Source of the DNA: Pezicula radicicola
Lineage: Eukaryota > Ascomycota > Leotiomycetes > Helotiales > Dermateaceae
DNA length: 64,000 nucleotides
Direction: 5' to 3'
Assembly: GCA_003008705.1 (NCBI GenBank)
Contig: PDUO01000087.1
Coordinates: forward strand, 66,139 to 130,138
A program made the position numbers and the translations under genes. Below, piece by piece: positions 37,691 to 48,261 of this stretch (position 1 is its first letter; each line of letters opens with the position of its first letter). A model generated the notes under the pieces. That model was not told the origin of the DNA. It did not search any database and was given only the letters and a program-made list of their open reading frames with translations.

Positions 37691-37726
37691 TGAATGCTGT
37701 GGTGAATGCTGTGGTGAATGCTGTGG
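37691..37726. repeat. 3 x 12-bp tandem repeat (TGAATGCTGTGG)
   Basis: Three perfect head-to-tail copies, followed by a decayed partial copy (TGTATG). Non-coding context. Confidence 0.9.
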
Positions 37727-37783
37727 TGTATGAGTCTGGAGGACGTGGAGTTGGCCTTGGGATTCGACAGGTCTAGAACGGTC

Positions 37784-37805
37784 CCTCGGAGCAGTAGTCC
37801 CTCGG
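37784..37805 (+). promoter_or_regulatory. Two CCTCGG hexamers in direct orientation
   Basis: CCTCGG at 37784-37789 and 37800-37805, both within CCCTCGG. They lie in a gap without an annotated start codon close by, so the target gene, if any, is unclear. Confidence 0.25.
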
Positions 37806-39004
37806 CAGAAATCTAATGGTCGAATTCATTTGCAGGGTTTGTGGGAGAAAGTTGAATGTGGCTCGTTCATTTTCGCGGTCGCGCATGTTGATCGAAGGAG
37901 ATGCTTCGTCTGTTTAGGTTTTGGAGCGCGCGAGATTTTTGGCACATGGTCACGTGCCTTACGTGGGTCTTGGTCCATGAAGAATGGTACCTACACTTGA
38001 GACAATCACTCAGAAGAGACATTGGCTCTAGAATAATTGTCCTTGTGATAATAAATCGACTAAGGAAGAGGAAATACAATAGCCAAATGGCTTCTTATCT
38101 GCGACCCAATTCAAAATGCAATATGGCTACGAATTACGGAGTATTATTCTGTAGTCTTAAGCAAGAAGAAAAAGAGATTGCTATTTCAAAACATTTCTTG
38201 AATTTTATTTTTATTCTCTTTGGCACTTTCCGTGAGTAAATCTAATATATTTGGTTATGATTAATACTCTGACTTATACCTTACTGGGCTATTATCGCCT
38301 TCGCTGAACTATGATATTCCTAGCGATTCCGAAACGTTCTTGCTCTCTAATAAAGTCGAGTCCTTTCAGTCGTCTTTGCTTTTTGCAATGCATGAAACTT
38401 TGTAGATTGGACACATGAGCTATATATGTGTATTTTTATGGAAAAAATCAGCGGAATTATCTTTAAAGTTGTTACAGTTCTTGCAAATATGATTTAATTT
38501 CTCTACACCACCTTAACACTGACAGCACTACATTTCAGCCAGAGCTGCTTCCTGTAGCCAATGCAATGATAAGCCTAATACTATGTATATCGCACTATAG
38601 GCAAAACAAGGAAACCCACCTTGCTAACTCCTTCATTGCTCTCACAAACTTAGCACTGTCGTCCTCGCCACTTCCTATTATTTATCCGTAATTTGTAAAC
38701 AAGTTTTAGTTTTTCCGGGATTGATGGTGTTCAACGCCTGGAAAGCTTTAAGTTGCAAAGCAAACACTGTTTGTGGAGCCTTGCCGTATTTGATGAGTTT
38801 TCAAAGCGAAGCGATGGACTGAGTTGGGCTCGCTTAATTGATGAGTGTGTGAGGGTCAAGTACTCAAATCAAGTCAGTTACTGTAGGTCCAGACAACTCC
38901 ATACTAAGGCTTTTACACGACTATTCATAACAATCAACAATCCCCCAAATTCCCCCAACTTAGCTCAAACAACGTCTATGATTGACATAACCAGATCAAT
39001 TCTA

Positions 39005-40129
39005 TTAGGTACGGGCCGCACTTTCCCTTCTCGAACTATCTCTTTCCTTGAACGCAGCCCGCACGGCCTTCATCTCAGCATTATCCAACTTCACCTCCCG
39101 GGTCTCATCCTCCGCTTTAGCTTGCATTTCAAGAATCTCTCTGCGGAACTTTTCTGCCCATGCTTTTCGGTCATTCCAGTCTAACTCTAGTGGACCAAAA
39201 TTTCGATGGAGTGTGACTTTAAAATCATTCAAATTCGGTACTAGATCCCACATTAGGTCGGTCTAGAAGAGGATGATTTGCACTTACGTCGAACTCTTCC
39301 TCCTACTTGTCTCTCGTCCGAGCACTCTATGTCGAGGTACAAGGAATCCAATGGATGTGCTTTGGAAAGCATGTGCTTATCAATGGACCAATAGCCGAGC
39401 ATATATTTGCTGTAGGCATGAGGAACTTGAATATGCACCTTTTTAAGAAGACGTTTTTGAATGGAATTTAGGCCTGGGAAGCACTCTTGATTCAATATTG
39501 CCCTCCTCTCAGCCCCGAGCAGGAAAACCTCAAATACCTCGGGAGACTTGAAAGACCAAGTTGTAGTAGTCCACATCATCTCATTGGCCTCGATGTAAAG
39601 TTGGCGACAGACGCTCAAGATGTGAAGAGGTAAGAACTCGCAGCCTGACTTGTAAGCGCAATTCTGGTGCCGATTGGAGCTAATACGAAGATCCTGACCC
39701 GGAGGTAATTTTGGCGCGTTCCTTTCGTAATCCTCACACTGGCATAGTTGATGGCCCTCTTTGTCGGAAATCGTAGCCTTGCAAACTGTGTGCACAAGAT
39801 ACGCAAAGCGTGACCAGGGCCAGTAGGCGCACATATCTGGCTGAGCAGCAACTAGGTGAATATGAACTGTTTGGTGGCCGATTGCATAGCCCCAGATCAT
39901 TTGGCGTATCTCTTCTGGGAGCTTCAGTAGAGGCGAAGTCTTCGAGTTCTGCGCAACACTGTAATGAGATTAGTTCTGTATCGTTGAATCAATCATGCAA
40001 AACCGCATTTAACGGCCAGCGTATTCCGACGGAGCGGTGTCAAGAAGAATACAGAACTTACATAGCTTTTGTTCGCGCATTCTTTGGTGCGGTAAAGGCC
40101 TGCGCCTTTCTTCTCGATGCCTTCGCCAT
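39005..40129 (-). CDS. Uncharacterised fungal protein of the 2EXR/DUF7730-like type
   Basis: Three minus-strand exons, 40062-40129, 39307-39958 and 39005-39262, give 325 aa. Splicing intron 1 (gtaagt...ttacag) yields LLKLPEEIRQMIWGYAIGH, the LPxEIRxxIW opening of this F-box-like fungal family, then SVCRQLYIEANEMMWTTTTW and CFPGLNSIQKRLLKKVHIQV. Intron 2 is the weak point. The strong gtaagt at 39287 would leave a 25-bp intron in the wrong phase, so I used gtagga at 39306 (44-bp intron), which keeps the frame into LVPNLNDFKVTLHRNFG. Family members are numerous in ascomycetes and of unknown function. No evident link with the catabolic genes. Confidence 0.65.
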
Positions 40130-42108
40130 TCTGCGTACTCTGCTGAGGCGATTATTGCTTGCTGCTGGAAATGCGTCGATAATGATCCTTCTCGTGTCTG
40201 ACAGAGCAGGGTGCTAGCCGTTAGTTCAGAGTGTAGTGTTGCGGTAGAACGAAGGTTTACGGTGGATTTGGAAGGGAAGTTGAGGAAGGAAATTGAAAAT
40301 GACTTGGATAATAGAAAGTATGCGAAGCTGCTAAAGTCATTGCCTTGCGCTGGGCCTGGTATGTGTTGAGTAAGCGAGTGAGTAAATTGGGAAGTCACTG
40401 TTTTGATATGAATAATTCACTTTAGTTGACTTGAAAATAATTCACTCGATTTGAGTACTCTCTTGATTTGGGTATCTGAATTGACTGGAGTGGCTCACAT
40501 AAGTTGACACTTGTTAAGTATGTCACTTATGGTAGCAATAAAGCTTACCTTTTCTCTTTGTAATAGCGATATACAAAAAGATTTACTCAGAACTTCTCTT
40601 ACTATTTCCTACTAAGTATTTTGCCCGAAGTGTACACCATGGAGATGCGGGGACCTTTAAGCCCTATAAAAGACTGCATTCTGGTATATAACTAGTTGTA
40701 CTTGCGTAACATTTTAAGAGAGAATCTCCTCTACTTAATGTAAAAGTGGATAAACAGTATTACTAATGCGCTACGCACAATTTATTTTTGTGCCTTTACA
40801 AACTCGATTTAAAAGCTTACAAGGGTGCTTAGTTCTTACAAAAAATGGCTATATGCAATAGTAGGAGATACAGCAACAAACAAAAGTTAAGCAATTTGAG
40901 CGACACCTCAATATGAACTGGTTACATTGCCCAAACTGTACGTTACGTACCCTCTAAATAATTAGTATACCTCTGCTGCTAATTCTTTAGAATAAAGTTT
41001 TGTACCTAATATGTATTTCAATCACATGATTAGTCATGCGCATATCACGGGACTATCGGACTTCGTATCTGCCTCAACCTTTATTTTTTTCTTTCTTCGC
41101 GGAGCCTCAAACCTTTTATTCCTCGCCCAATCCATCCCCTCTCACCCAAGACCTCTTCATCTACATCTTTGTTGCAAGTCGCAAATTCCAAGGCACACAC
41201 AAGTATCTTCTTCAAGAAGCCTTGAGCCTCAAAAATTCTTTGTTGCATGTCGCATTTATTCGGTCAGCCCGTCGATTACTCTACAGTTACTCGAGTAGCC
41301 CGTCGACTACAACGGAGAGCCCGACCACGTCGAATTCAGCCCAATAGAGAAGGTCTAGCCTCAAGCTTCGTCACCTAAACTACTATTTTCAATTAAGCTA
41401 TTACGACGCAATGGTAAAAATCCACTTCGAATGTCGAATGAGGACAATGCTCATACGCGGCGTCTAAGTGGCGCGGCATCGCCGAGTCGTTTGTGGCGTT
41501 GGCTGGGATACATCAGATCCTTCGTCCAAGCGAATTATTTAAAGGAATGACTATTGGAGGATGCGGCGTCTTGAAGACTTCGTATTCAGAGACATCTTAT
41601 TCAGTTAAGATCCAAGAGGCTGATGTGTTCGGATTAGGCTGATTTATGTGGTCTTGTCTTGCTAAGTCCTCACCTTTTGAGCACTTGGCCTAGTTGAGAA
41701 GGACATAGTATGATTTACGACTATGTGGCATAGAGGTTAGATGTCTCTCGTTCTACTTCGAGCATGCCCTGCTCTGTTTTGCAGTGTGCATGCTTAGTAC
41801 TGGGTAATTTTCACACGTCTCAACGGTCGTGAGGAAATCAAACGGAAGTGCGCCTTTTCATTTGTGTCATGGGATAGATGTAAATGAGTACGATGTAATC
41901 GTCTTATCCCATCGATACTTCCTGCTAGAGCTGCCCTGCGAATGGTCCCAAAAGTACGAAGCTGTAGATCAACTACTCTAGGAGGATCAAACAAAATAAC
42001 GCCTTTTGCTAGAATACTCTTGATCAACCTCGAGGATTTTCTAACTCGGAGCATTTCAAAACACAACCTGCTAACAGCTGAAGGCTTGCTGTATACAGAA
42101 GAAAGTCC
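40130..42108. other. Gene-poor gap, 1.98 kb
   Basis: No supported gene. 40400-40990 is AT-rich. 41000-41500 is more GC-balanced and contains an imperfect direct repeat AGCCCGTCGA(T/C)TAC at about 41265 and 41299, plus pyrimidine-rich leader-like sequence. A decayed repeat element is possible but no ends are visible. Confidence 0.4.
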
Positions 42109-42964
42109 TCAAATTTTGTCTGCATCTGTCACATCCATAACCTTCCGCATCTGCTCATCGCAATATTCATGCTGTTCTCGGACGTAGTGTCTGGTTCCAG
42201 ATATCTCAACCGCCTTTCCCCAGTACTTATGCTTATCGTCCATCAACATCTCGACGACTTCCACCACCTTACTCATAGGTGTCCACTCGACATTCGCCTC
42301 GTCAAAAGTACCCCATTCCTTCTCATTCAGCAGATTCGTTCTCATAATACCAGGCAAGATTGCATTGGCTCGGATGTTGTCATTGACATACATATGTTGC
42401 GCAATGCTTCGGGTGAATCCCAAGACCCCATGTTTGGCTGCGGCGTACATGGGGCAAAATGGTGAACTGTAGATACCGTCGGTACTCGATGTATTGATCA
42501 AGCAGCCTGAACTTCCCTCCGGGTGGAGGCGGAAGTAATGCTGTGCAAGCCAAGTTGTTTTGATGACAGCGTCAAGGCAGATGTCTACACTCAGCATGTC
42601 TGGTTCAGGTGGAGGATTGTCGCCTGAATGCTGCTTATAAAAGCTTTCACGCTCTACAATTCCGGCGTTGGCGAATACAAAGTCGATCTGTCTGTGTTCT
42701 TGGAACGTCTTGTTAAATGCGCTAGACAACGAGTGATAGTCGGTCACGTCGGTCTTGTGAAAATCCCCTGAGATTGCCTTCGCTGTCTGTTCGCCTGCAT
42801 CCTCGTTCATGTCTACAATTGAGAGTTTCCAGCCTTTGTGAGCTAGGGAAGTTGCAACAGCACGACCAAGGCCGGACGCTGGGGATGTCAGTAAGGATTG
42901 ACATGAGATATTGAGCCAAGGGTTAGTAACCTCCGCCAGTGATCAATGCTACCTTTCCCGTCAT
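42109..42964 (-). CDS. Short-chain dehydrogenase/reductase, SDR 2
   Basis: Two minus-strand exons, 42931-42964 and 42109-42878, give 267 aa. Splicing the 52-bp intron rebuilds the cofactor motif TGGASGLGR (9-17), followed by an acidic residue after beta-2 (SIVDMNED), which suggests NAD preference. FANAG, INTSSTDGIYSSP and the catalytic YAAAK (Y156, K160) are intact. It resembles the 15-hydroxyprostaglandin-dehydrogenase-like group of fungal SDRs. Likely oxidises a secondary alcohol; substrate unknown. It lies just outside the left end of the TIR-bounded segment at 43601. Confidence 0.88.
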
Positions 42965-43600
42965 TTCCACGCACACCGGTCGGACTCTTGATATATACGC
43001 CGCCATTTCCTTGGAAATTGGTCGGGTTTTCGATATATATATCCTCACTTTTTTTCAAGTATCTACGAATATACAAAGAGAAGCGACCTGAAGCATGCAT
43101 TTCGCACTTCCACAAGTCATCACCAAGACTTTAAGTACCATGGCTATTCCGAGGTCCCCCTAGGTCATCACGTTGTCAAGTCTTAGATGTTTTAAACTAC
43201 TGCAGGCTGCTCCGATCGTGCGGGGATGAACAGAAGCAAGGATGTGCGGGGTACATGGAGTTTTATTGGTCATTTCAAGGATCTACTTCGTGCTGTCCCG
43301 AATAATCTTTATTTCTGTCTGAGCGCAACTAGCTAGATATAGCAAAAAATAGGACTTTCTCATTGAGTGATTGGTTGATTATTGATGCGCTCAGATAGAA
43401 ATAGAGATTATTTGGGCCAGTAAGTACGAAGTATCATAGTCGTTTTAATCTTTAGAAGGCCATCTCTTGACAGGGTGATCTTCCCCAGATTTCTTTAGTC
43501 GATCACCTGCTCCAGCAGGTGAGACGGTGTCACATGCTGGACTTAAATCCTGATTATTATCGTTCCGTTCCGCACCTTCCCTTCGAAAATGTGTCGACTA
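42965..43600. other. SDR 2 upstream region up to the TIR element
   Basis: Contains a degenerate two-copy repeat beginning GGTCGG and followed by a GATATATA core (about 42978 and 43020, 42-bp period) and a CCGAGG hexamer at 43149-43154, some 185 bp upstream of the SDR 2 start. No gene. Confidence 0.45.
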
Positions 43601-43625
43601 ATGTCTGTCCCTGCGTAGCGAGACG
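43601..43625 (+). repeat. Left terminal inverted repeat
   Basis: Begins ATGTCTGTCCCTGCGTAGCG and ends AGACG; the pair differs from the right end only at base 2. A second partial copy of its tail (CGTAGCGAGAC) follows at about 43631-43641. Confidence 0.85.
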
Positions 43626-44288
43626 CACCCCGTAGCGAGACAAATCGTAGGTACTTTAAGTTCAAGCGACTTTAAATCTGTGAACGCGTTAAAATTTCTA
43701 TTCATTTTCATTTCAGTGTATTATATACTTCCCCCGAACACTCCTAACCTATTAATTCCGAAAATTATTATCAAGTCGTCGCCGCCCTATTGAATTTACA
43801 AAGGGCCTCCTTTTACACTATTATAGGACCCCTCGACTTACGACACCGCTATTAAGCTTTTTAACTTTTTAAACATATAGAACGATAAGATATAGATATC
43901 CAGGTTTATTATAATACTAATACGGTATTCTCAGTCTTGTGGCGTACGAAGGCTGGCTGGTCTTGTTTGAGTATTTACATTTCCACTGTCGAGTGTGGTA
44001 ATTAGAACATAATTGGAGTGAAAGGATGGATTTTTCAAAGCGTACCAACATCTCCATTCTATCAATACCTACTCAGCTGTCAAAACCCAAACCTCCTCAT
44101 TACTCTTCCACATAACATCCCAACTACACGCGTTCGAATGACCACCACTGATAGCTTCCCTCGTCACCCCCTCCACCGTTCCTTCCTCAACAATCCTCTT
44201 CCCACCCCCTCCCCCACGCGTAGAAATCATCATCTTCCTCCTCCCAACATCATCCCACGTAACTCAAAAATTCCGTTCATACCCATCT

Positions 44289-45914
44289 CTAAGCTTCCCA
44301 TTCTTCGGTCGATAAGGAGGAAACGGGTACACCGTGACCACCTGTTTTAATGGAGATGAATTCGAACGGAAGACCGGTTTTGTAGAGGAGAAGATGATCG
44401 ATGAGGGATGGTGTGGCGGAGCGGTGGTCGGGTCCGATCGTGATTTCGTTGTACTCGCCAAATTCGGTGACGGGTGTTTCCGTGTGGAGAGTTATGGTGG
44501 TTAAATTCCTGAAGGCAGATATGATTTTGATAAAGGCGAGTTTCTTTGGGTATTTATATACGTCAGCTAGGGATGCAATTTTCCTGCACTAGGTATTGTG
44601 CGCTGTGGGCCAATTAGGACTTACATCTCTAGTTCTCGTATCCAAGTCCAAACCCAACTCTCGAAGTTTCGGACAGCATTTTTGCAGCTTTGTAAGATCC
44701 GCGATCGAAATAGTAGGACAAACTTCAGCATTTGGCGCGAATCCGGTGTAGTCGTGGATCTTGAGGACTCGCATTTGTGTCCATTGATCCATTAGGGAGT
44801 TGATATTGAGTTGTTTGACGTCGCAGGTTATGTCTATTGATGCTAAATCGGCGGCGTTGGAAATGAAGTGATGAAGTTCGGTGGTTAGGCCACGGTCAAA
44901 GGGGTCGTTATGGCTTTGTGTTACTTTGAGCTCTTTTAAATTTCGTAGTGCATCTCTGCGTAGTGATAGGAAGAACTTCTCGTTGGTGTTGGTATCGGAG
45001 ATTATAGTGAGTGATGTTAAATGGGAGAAATCCCAGATACTTTCCACGTCGGCAGGACTGTACTTCCAATCACAGGAAATGAGACTTAATTTTTTGATTG
45101 GAGGCAGTCTTGGACCAGAGGGGAGAAAGACCTCTGTCATGGAATGGAACTCAAGTGACTGGAGAATAGGCGACTGAGCGGCAAATTGTTGCAGAGTCTT
45201 TACATTGGTATAGCCCCACCTATTCCGTGTCGAGAGAGATACAATGTTTTTAAAGGGGACAGATGGCATACGAGACTCAGGTAATGCGATCCATTTCCAT
45301 GTAAACTCTACGAGGTGAAGTTTTGCCATGGGCCAATGATCGCGAATCGATTCCCCAATTTCTGGTGGAATGAATAAATCACCGAACTTATTGTTTCGTA
45401 TGCTCCTTTTTGACCAGCTACCGACATTAGATATTGCCACAGAGGATGGGTAGGTATGGATAACAAACTGGATGCTTTCGATATACACGCAACTGGACAA
45501 TATTTTAGCAGCTAGGTAATAGTCCCGCAGCGGCCAAAGAAATACGAGATTTCGAGTGTATCTGTAGACGTTATTCCAGAATTGTTGAGTGTACTCATTT
45601 TGAGGGAGGTTAAGTAGCTTGGCTTTTATAGCCATTGTTCGATAGCTGAATGGTAGAACGGCTGTATTGAGGCGGTGGGAGACCAAGCGAAGGTTGTGCA
45701 AAGGGTGTTGGATAGAGAGATGAAAGGGTCTATTGGCATGAGTGAGATAAACCTGACCAGGGTTAGTAATTATGTACGACACTATATGAACATCGGACAT
45801 CTGGGAGTTGTAACGCACTTGCTCAGCAATCAACAGGAGAATATCAGGCCCTAGCGACTCGAGGGATCGTGGTCCGACCGAGCGCGAGACAGAAGGCTTC
45901 TCTTCATGATCCAT
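44289..45914 (-). CDS. F-box/LRR-like protein
   Basis: Three minus-strand exons, 45819-45914, 44625-45752 and 44289-44543, give 492 aa. Intron 1 (66 bp, gtgcgt...actaaccctggtcag) is a multiple of three and open, so a naive ORF reads through it; splicing gives the smooth ILLLIAEQVYLTHANRPFHL. Intron 2 (81 bp, gtaagt...gctgac...aag) leads to a third exon that continues clear coding sequence (KLAFIKIISAFRNLTTITLH) to TAG at 44289. The N-terminal LxxLGPDILLLIAEQV is F-box-like, and the rest has leucine-spaced strands resembling degenerate LRRs. Family knowledge: SCF ubiquitin-ligase adaptors. It lies wholly inside the TIR-bounded segment. Confidence 0.75.
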
Positions 45915-46694
45915 GATGGAAAGAGACCAGCTGTAGTAGAGATCACGAACTCAACCGTGACTTTCTTTGATGGCTTCAAGAGTGTTGGCAAGTGAAAACA
46001 AGAAAGACTCAGTATCAGGCAACCGTAGCAACCAACACCGGCTGAATAGGATAGGTATGCCAACGTTAGAACAACCCCGCACAGCCATTTTCTCCCCACT
46101 AGCGCCGAACAGTAGAGGCTTAGTACTGTAAGCTATCGGCCGATTTTGCCCGAGCTGCTGGTCGGTGCTGATAAAGATGAAAGTGTAGAATGAGAAACCT
46201 GCACTTACGCCACACATGTGACCATTATAGCTACACACGTGCTTAGACCTAAGAATCGTGGCTAAGTAAAATATAGCGATGCCGGGAGTGAACTTAGTAA
46301 ATGATAACTCGGCTAAGTTAATGTACATTACTAAGCACCAAAATATAAGGTCGTCTCCTTACATCAGAGTAACTCCCAGACTACATTATTTTCCTCTTTG
46401 AGTATCTTTAAAATTTGGAGCTATATTCTTTGGATATAGAACCTTTCCCTAAGTACTCCGAATTTTAAAGAGACTCTAATAGTTGTGATTAAGTAGGGGG
46501 GAACGGTAGAAGCAGCGATCGGTGGTGTTATTAAAATAATCGATAGTATAACCAACTACAGTCTTTTTCTTACTACTAAGTGGTTTCCTTAGGGACAAAT
46601 AGTTATAGAAAGTAGTATATTTATAACAACTTCGTAGACTTACTAAGAAAAGATTTATAATTCCAAAACTATAGATTCGTCTTATAACAGGGTA
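45915..46694. other. F-box upstream region inside the TIR-bounded segment
   Basis: No supported gene. AT-rich toward 46500-46690. Reverse ORFs here lack motifs. Confidence 0.4.
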
Positions 46695-46719
46695 CGTCTC
46701 GCTACGCAGGGACAGACGT
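46695..46719 (-). repeat. Right terminal inverted repeat
   Basis: The inverse partner of 43601-43625, followed directly by TA. Just outside it, 46751-46774 holds two tandem copies of GTCAATATGATA. Confidence 0.85.
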
Positions 46720-46810
46720 TATTCGATCGATACCACTAGGGGCCACTCCAGTCAATATGATAGTCAATATGATACTCTTTCCTCCGATATACCTACCTCA
46801 GGGGCCGCAA

Positions 46811-47596
46811 TCAAGGCTTTCCAGTCAGATTGTTAGGATCTCCAAACCCCTTATGCAACTTATAAATCCCGACTTCCTCTCCAACCAATCCTCCCATAAC
46901 CTTCGTAGCCCACTCCGTTTCCACAGTCTTCTTCAGCTCTTCCTCGGGCAAAGCCTCTCCCTCAAACTCATGCAGGGCCAAGTATGTTGGTTGGCCAGCT
47001 TCTTTTAAGGACCTTAAAAACTTATATCTCCGCGTACGGACATACCCTGTACATTCTGCTAGGGTGCGATAATGCTCCTCGTTATACCAAGCATTGAAAT
47101 CATCCTCGGTTCCTGGAGCGGGTGAGAGCGCAGCTGAAATCATGAGGTTTGCAGGTCCTTTTCATCCCACGTCAGTTACTTATTTTCCACAACGAAATCC
47201 GAAGCTCGAATTGACAGAAAGAAATTACGAACCAGCTGTAGCACCAGACTTCTCATAAATATCAACAAACTCATAAACCCTAAATTCAAAATCCACATAA
47301 TCAAAACAAAGGTGCGATGGTCCGGGGAAAATATCTTTATCAACCACAGGAATCGTTTTGAATTCCTGCGATTCCAAAAAAGCTGTCTCTTTGACCGGAT
47401 ACACAGCAAGATAAGGTCGTTCGGCTTTGGGATCAATCGATTCGTAGCGCACTGCTGAGGTGATCTGTTTACTGGGTGTATTCAGAATGTCGGGGACATG
47501 AGTCTCGTTATACCATTTCGTGAATTGTTCTTTGGAGACTTGATCTGGTTTGGTGATTTTGGAGTTTGCCCAGATCAGTGCTGGTTGTGACGCCAT
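46811..47596 (-). CDS. EthD-like protein with two dimeric alpha/beta-barrel (ferredoxin-like) units
   Basis: Two minus-strand exons, 47233-47596 and 46811-47157, give 236 aa. Each half looks like one EthD-type unit. The first has ALIWANSKI...QFTKWYNETHVPDIL and ends near VYEFVDIYEK; the second has LMISAALSP...DFNAWYNEEHYRTLAEC and ends near VGIYKLHKGFG. The shared FxxWYNExH core supports an internal duplication. Family knowledge: EthD-like proteins occur beside oxygenases in degradation operons and in fungal metabolite clusters, and some act as cyclases or dehydratases, but most have no known reaction. Divergent from PRISE 2, with which it shares the promoter. Confidence 0.83.
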
Positions 47597-48261
47597 TTTC
47601 TATCGAATTTCGTGGTCTACTCAAATCTTTGAAGAAAGGGAATTGAGAAGTTCTTACTGAACACACTTGAACAAGCTAGTATCGAAATTTGAAAGGTCGT
47701 GACGTTTCGAAGGACAAGTAAATTTAAGGTTATTTGCTCGAATTATCGAGATTTCACTTACATACCTTTGTGATTCTTTTCTTCTCCCACTGATGAGGAA
47801 TCCCTGTATATCTGCATCCAAGATATCATAAGCACGCCATGTCTAACCAATCGCTTTTGCACCACTCCACTTACCGGAAGATTCCGCACTCGAAGACAGT
47901 ACAGTGCTTACAGAGGCACACCTTTGGCGATAGGCTTATTATAGTATTAGCGTTGCTTATTATTGGTACTGTACTCGGAAAAGCTTACGCTTGTCAACGC
48001 CCGAGAGATTGCGGGGATGGTGGGGAAGCTTACTGCATCAGGAGAGCTTCCTCGGTGAACATTATGCTATTGGTTGGCAAGAACATATTATGTCAATTGA
48101 CGAATCAGAGAGGAGGAATGAGGTGAATTCGTCTCTACAGAAGAATATACAACCTTGATCTTTAAAGTTGAGTCCCTTCAGAATAAAAATTGTACAACCT
48201 CATTTCTAGTTCCACCATCTGCATTTTCACTTTCAGTACGTAGTACAAGTACAGCCACACA
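47597..48261. other. Divergent promoter region EthD-like / PRISE 2
   Basis: 665 bp between start codons, with a CCTCGG hexamer at 48050-48055. A plus-strand ORF from 47839 has no recognisable features and is not called. Confidence 0.5.
48050..48055 (+). promoter_or_regulatory. CCTCGG hexamer (candidate CTF1/FarA/FarB site)
   Basis: Situated 207 bp upstream of the PRISE 2 start codon and 454 bp upstream of the EthD-like gene. Confidence 0.3.

Larger units (their letters stand above)
37318..39004. other. Gene-free gap downstream of the AtuA-like gene, 1.69 kb
   Basis: No supported gene. It contains a 3x12-bp tandem repeat (37691-37726), two CCTCGG hexamers 16 bp apart (37784-37789, 37800-37805) and a CACGTG palindrome near 37952. 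Confidence 0.45.
43601..46719. mobile_element. TA-flanked, TIR-bounded 3.1-kb segment (Tc1/mariner/pogo-like signature)
   Basis: The left end 43601-43625 and the reverse complement of the right end 46695-46719 match at 24 of 25 bases. Each is directly flanked by TA (43599-43600 and 46720-46721), the target-site duplication of Tc1/mariner/pogo transposons. The inverted match can be extended inward to about 46 bp at 38/46, seven of eight differences being transitions, as expected after RIP or similar mutation. No intact transposase is present; the only clear gene inside is the F-box gene at 44289-45914. It may be a non-autonomous element carrying a gene, or two related short elements that happen to flank it. 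Confidence 0.6.

Noticed and set aside
39263..39287. 25-bp intron with gtaagt donor in the 2EXR-like gene
   Set aside because: Too short for a fungal intron and breaks the frame; the 44-bp intron from 39306 keeps phase.
41000..41800. Possible solo LTR or retroelement remnant
   Set aside because: Short internal direct repeats and pyrimidine-rich sequence are suggestive, but no terminal repeats or target duplication were found.
45951..46328. 125-codon minus-strand ORF upstream of the F-box gene
   Set aside because: No motif, unlikely composition, and it overlaps the expected promoter/5' UTR.
47839..48126. 95-codon plus-strand ORF before PRISE 2
   Set aside because: Motif-free and lies in a promoter region; a short hydrophobic stretch alone does not support a gene.
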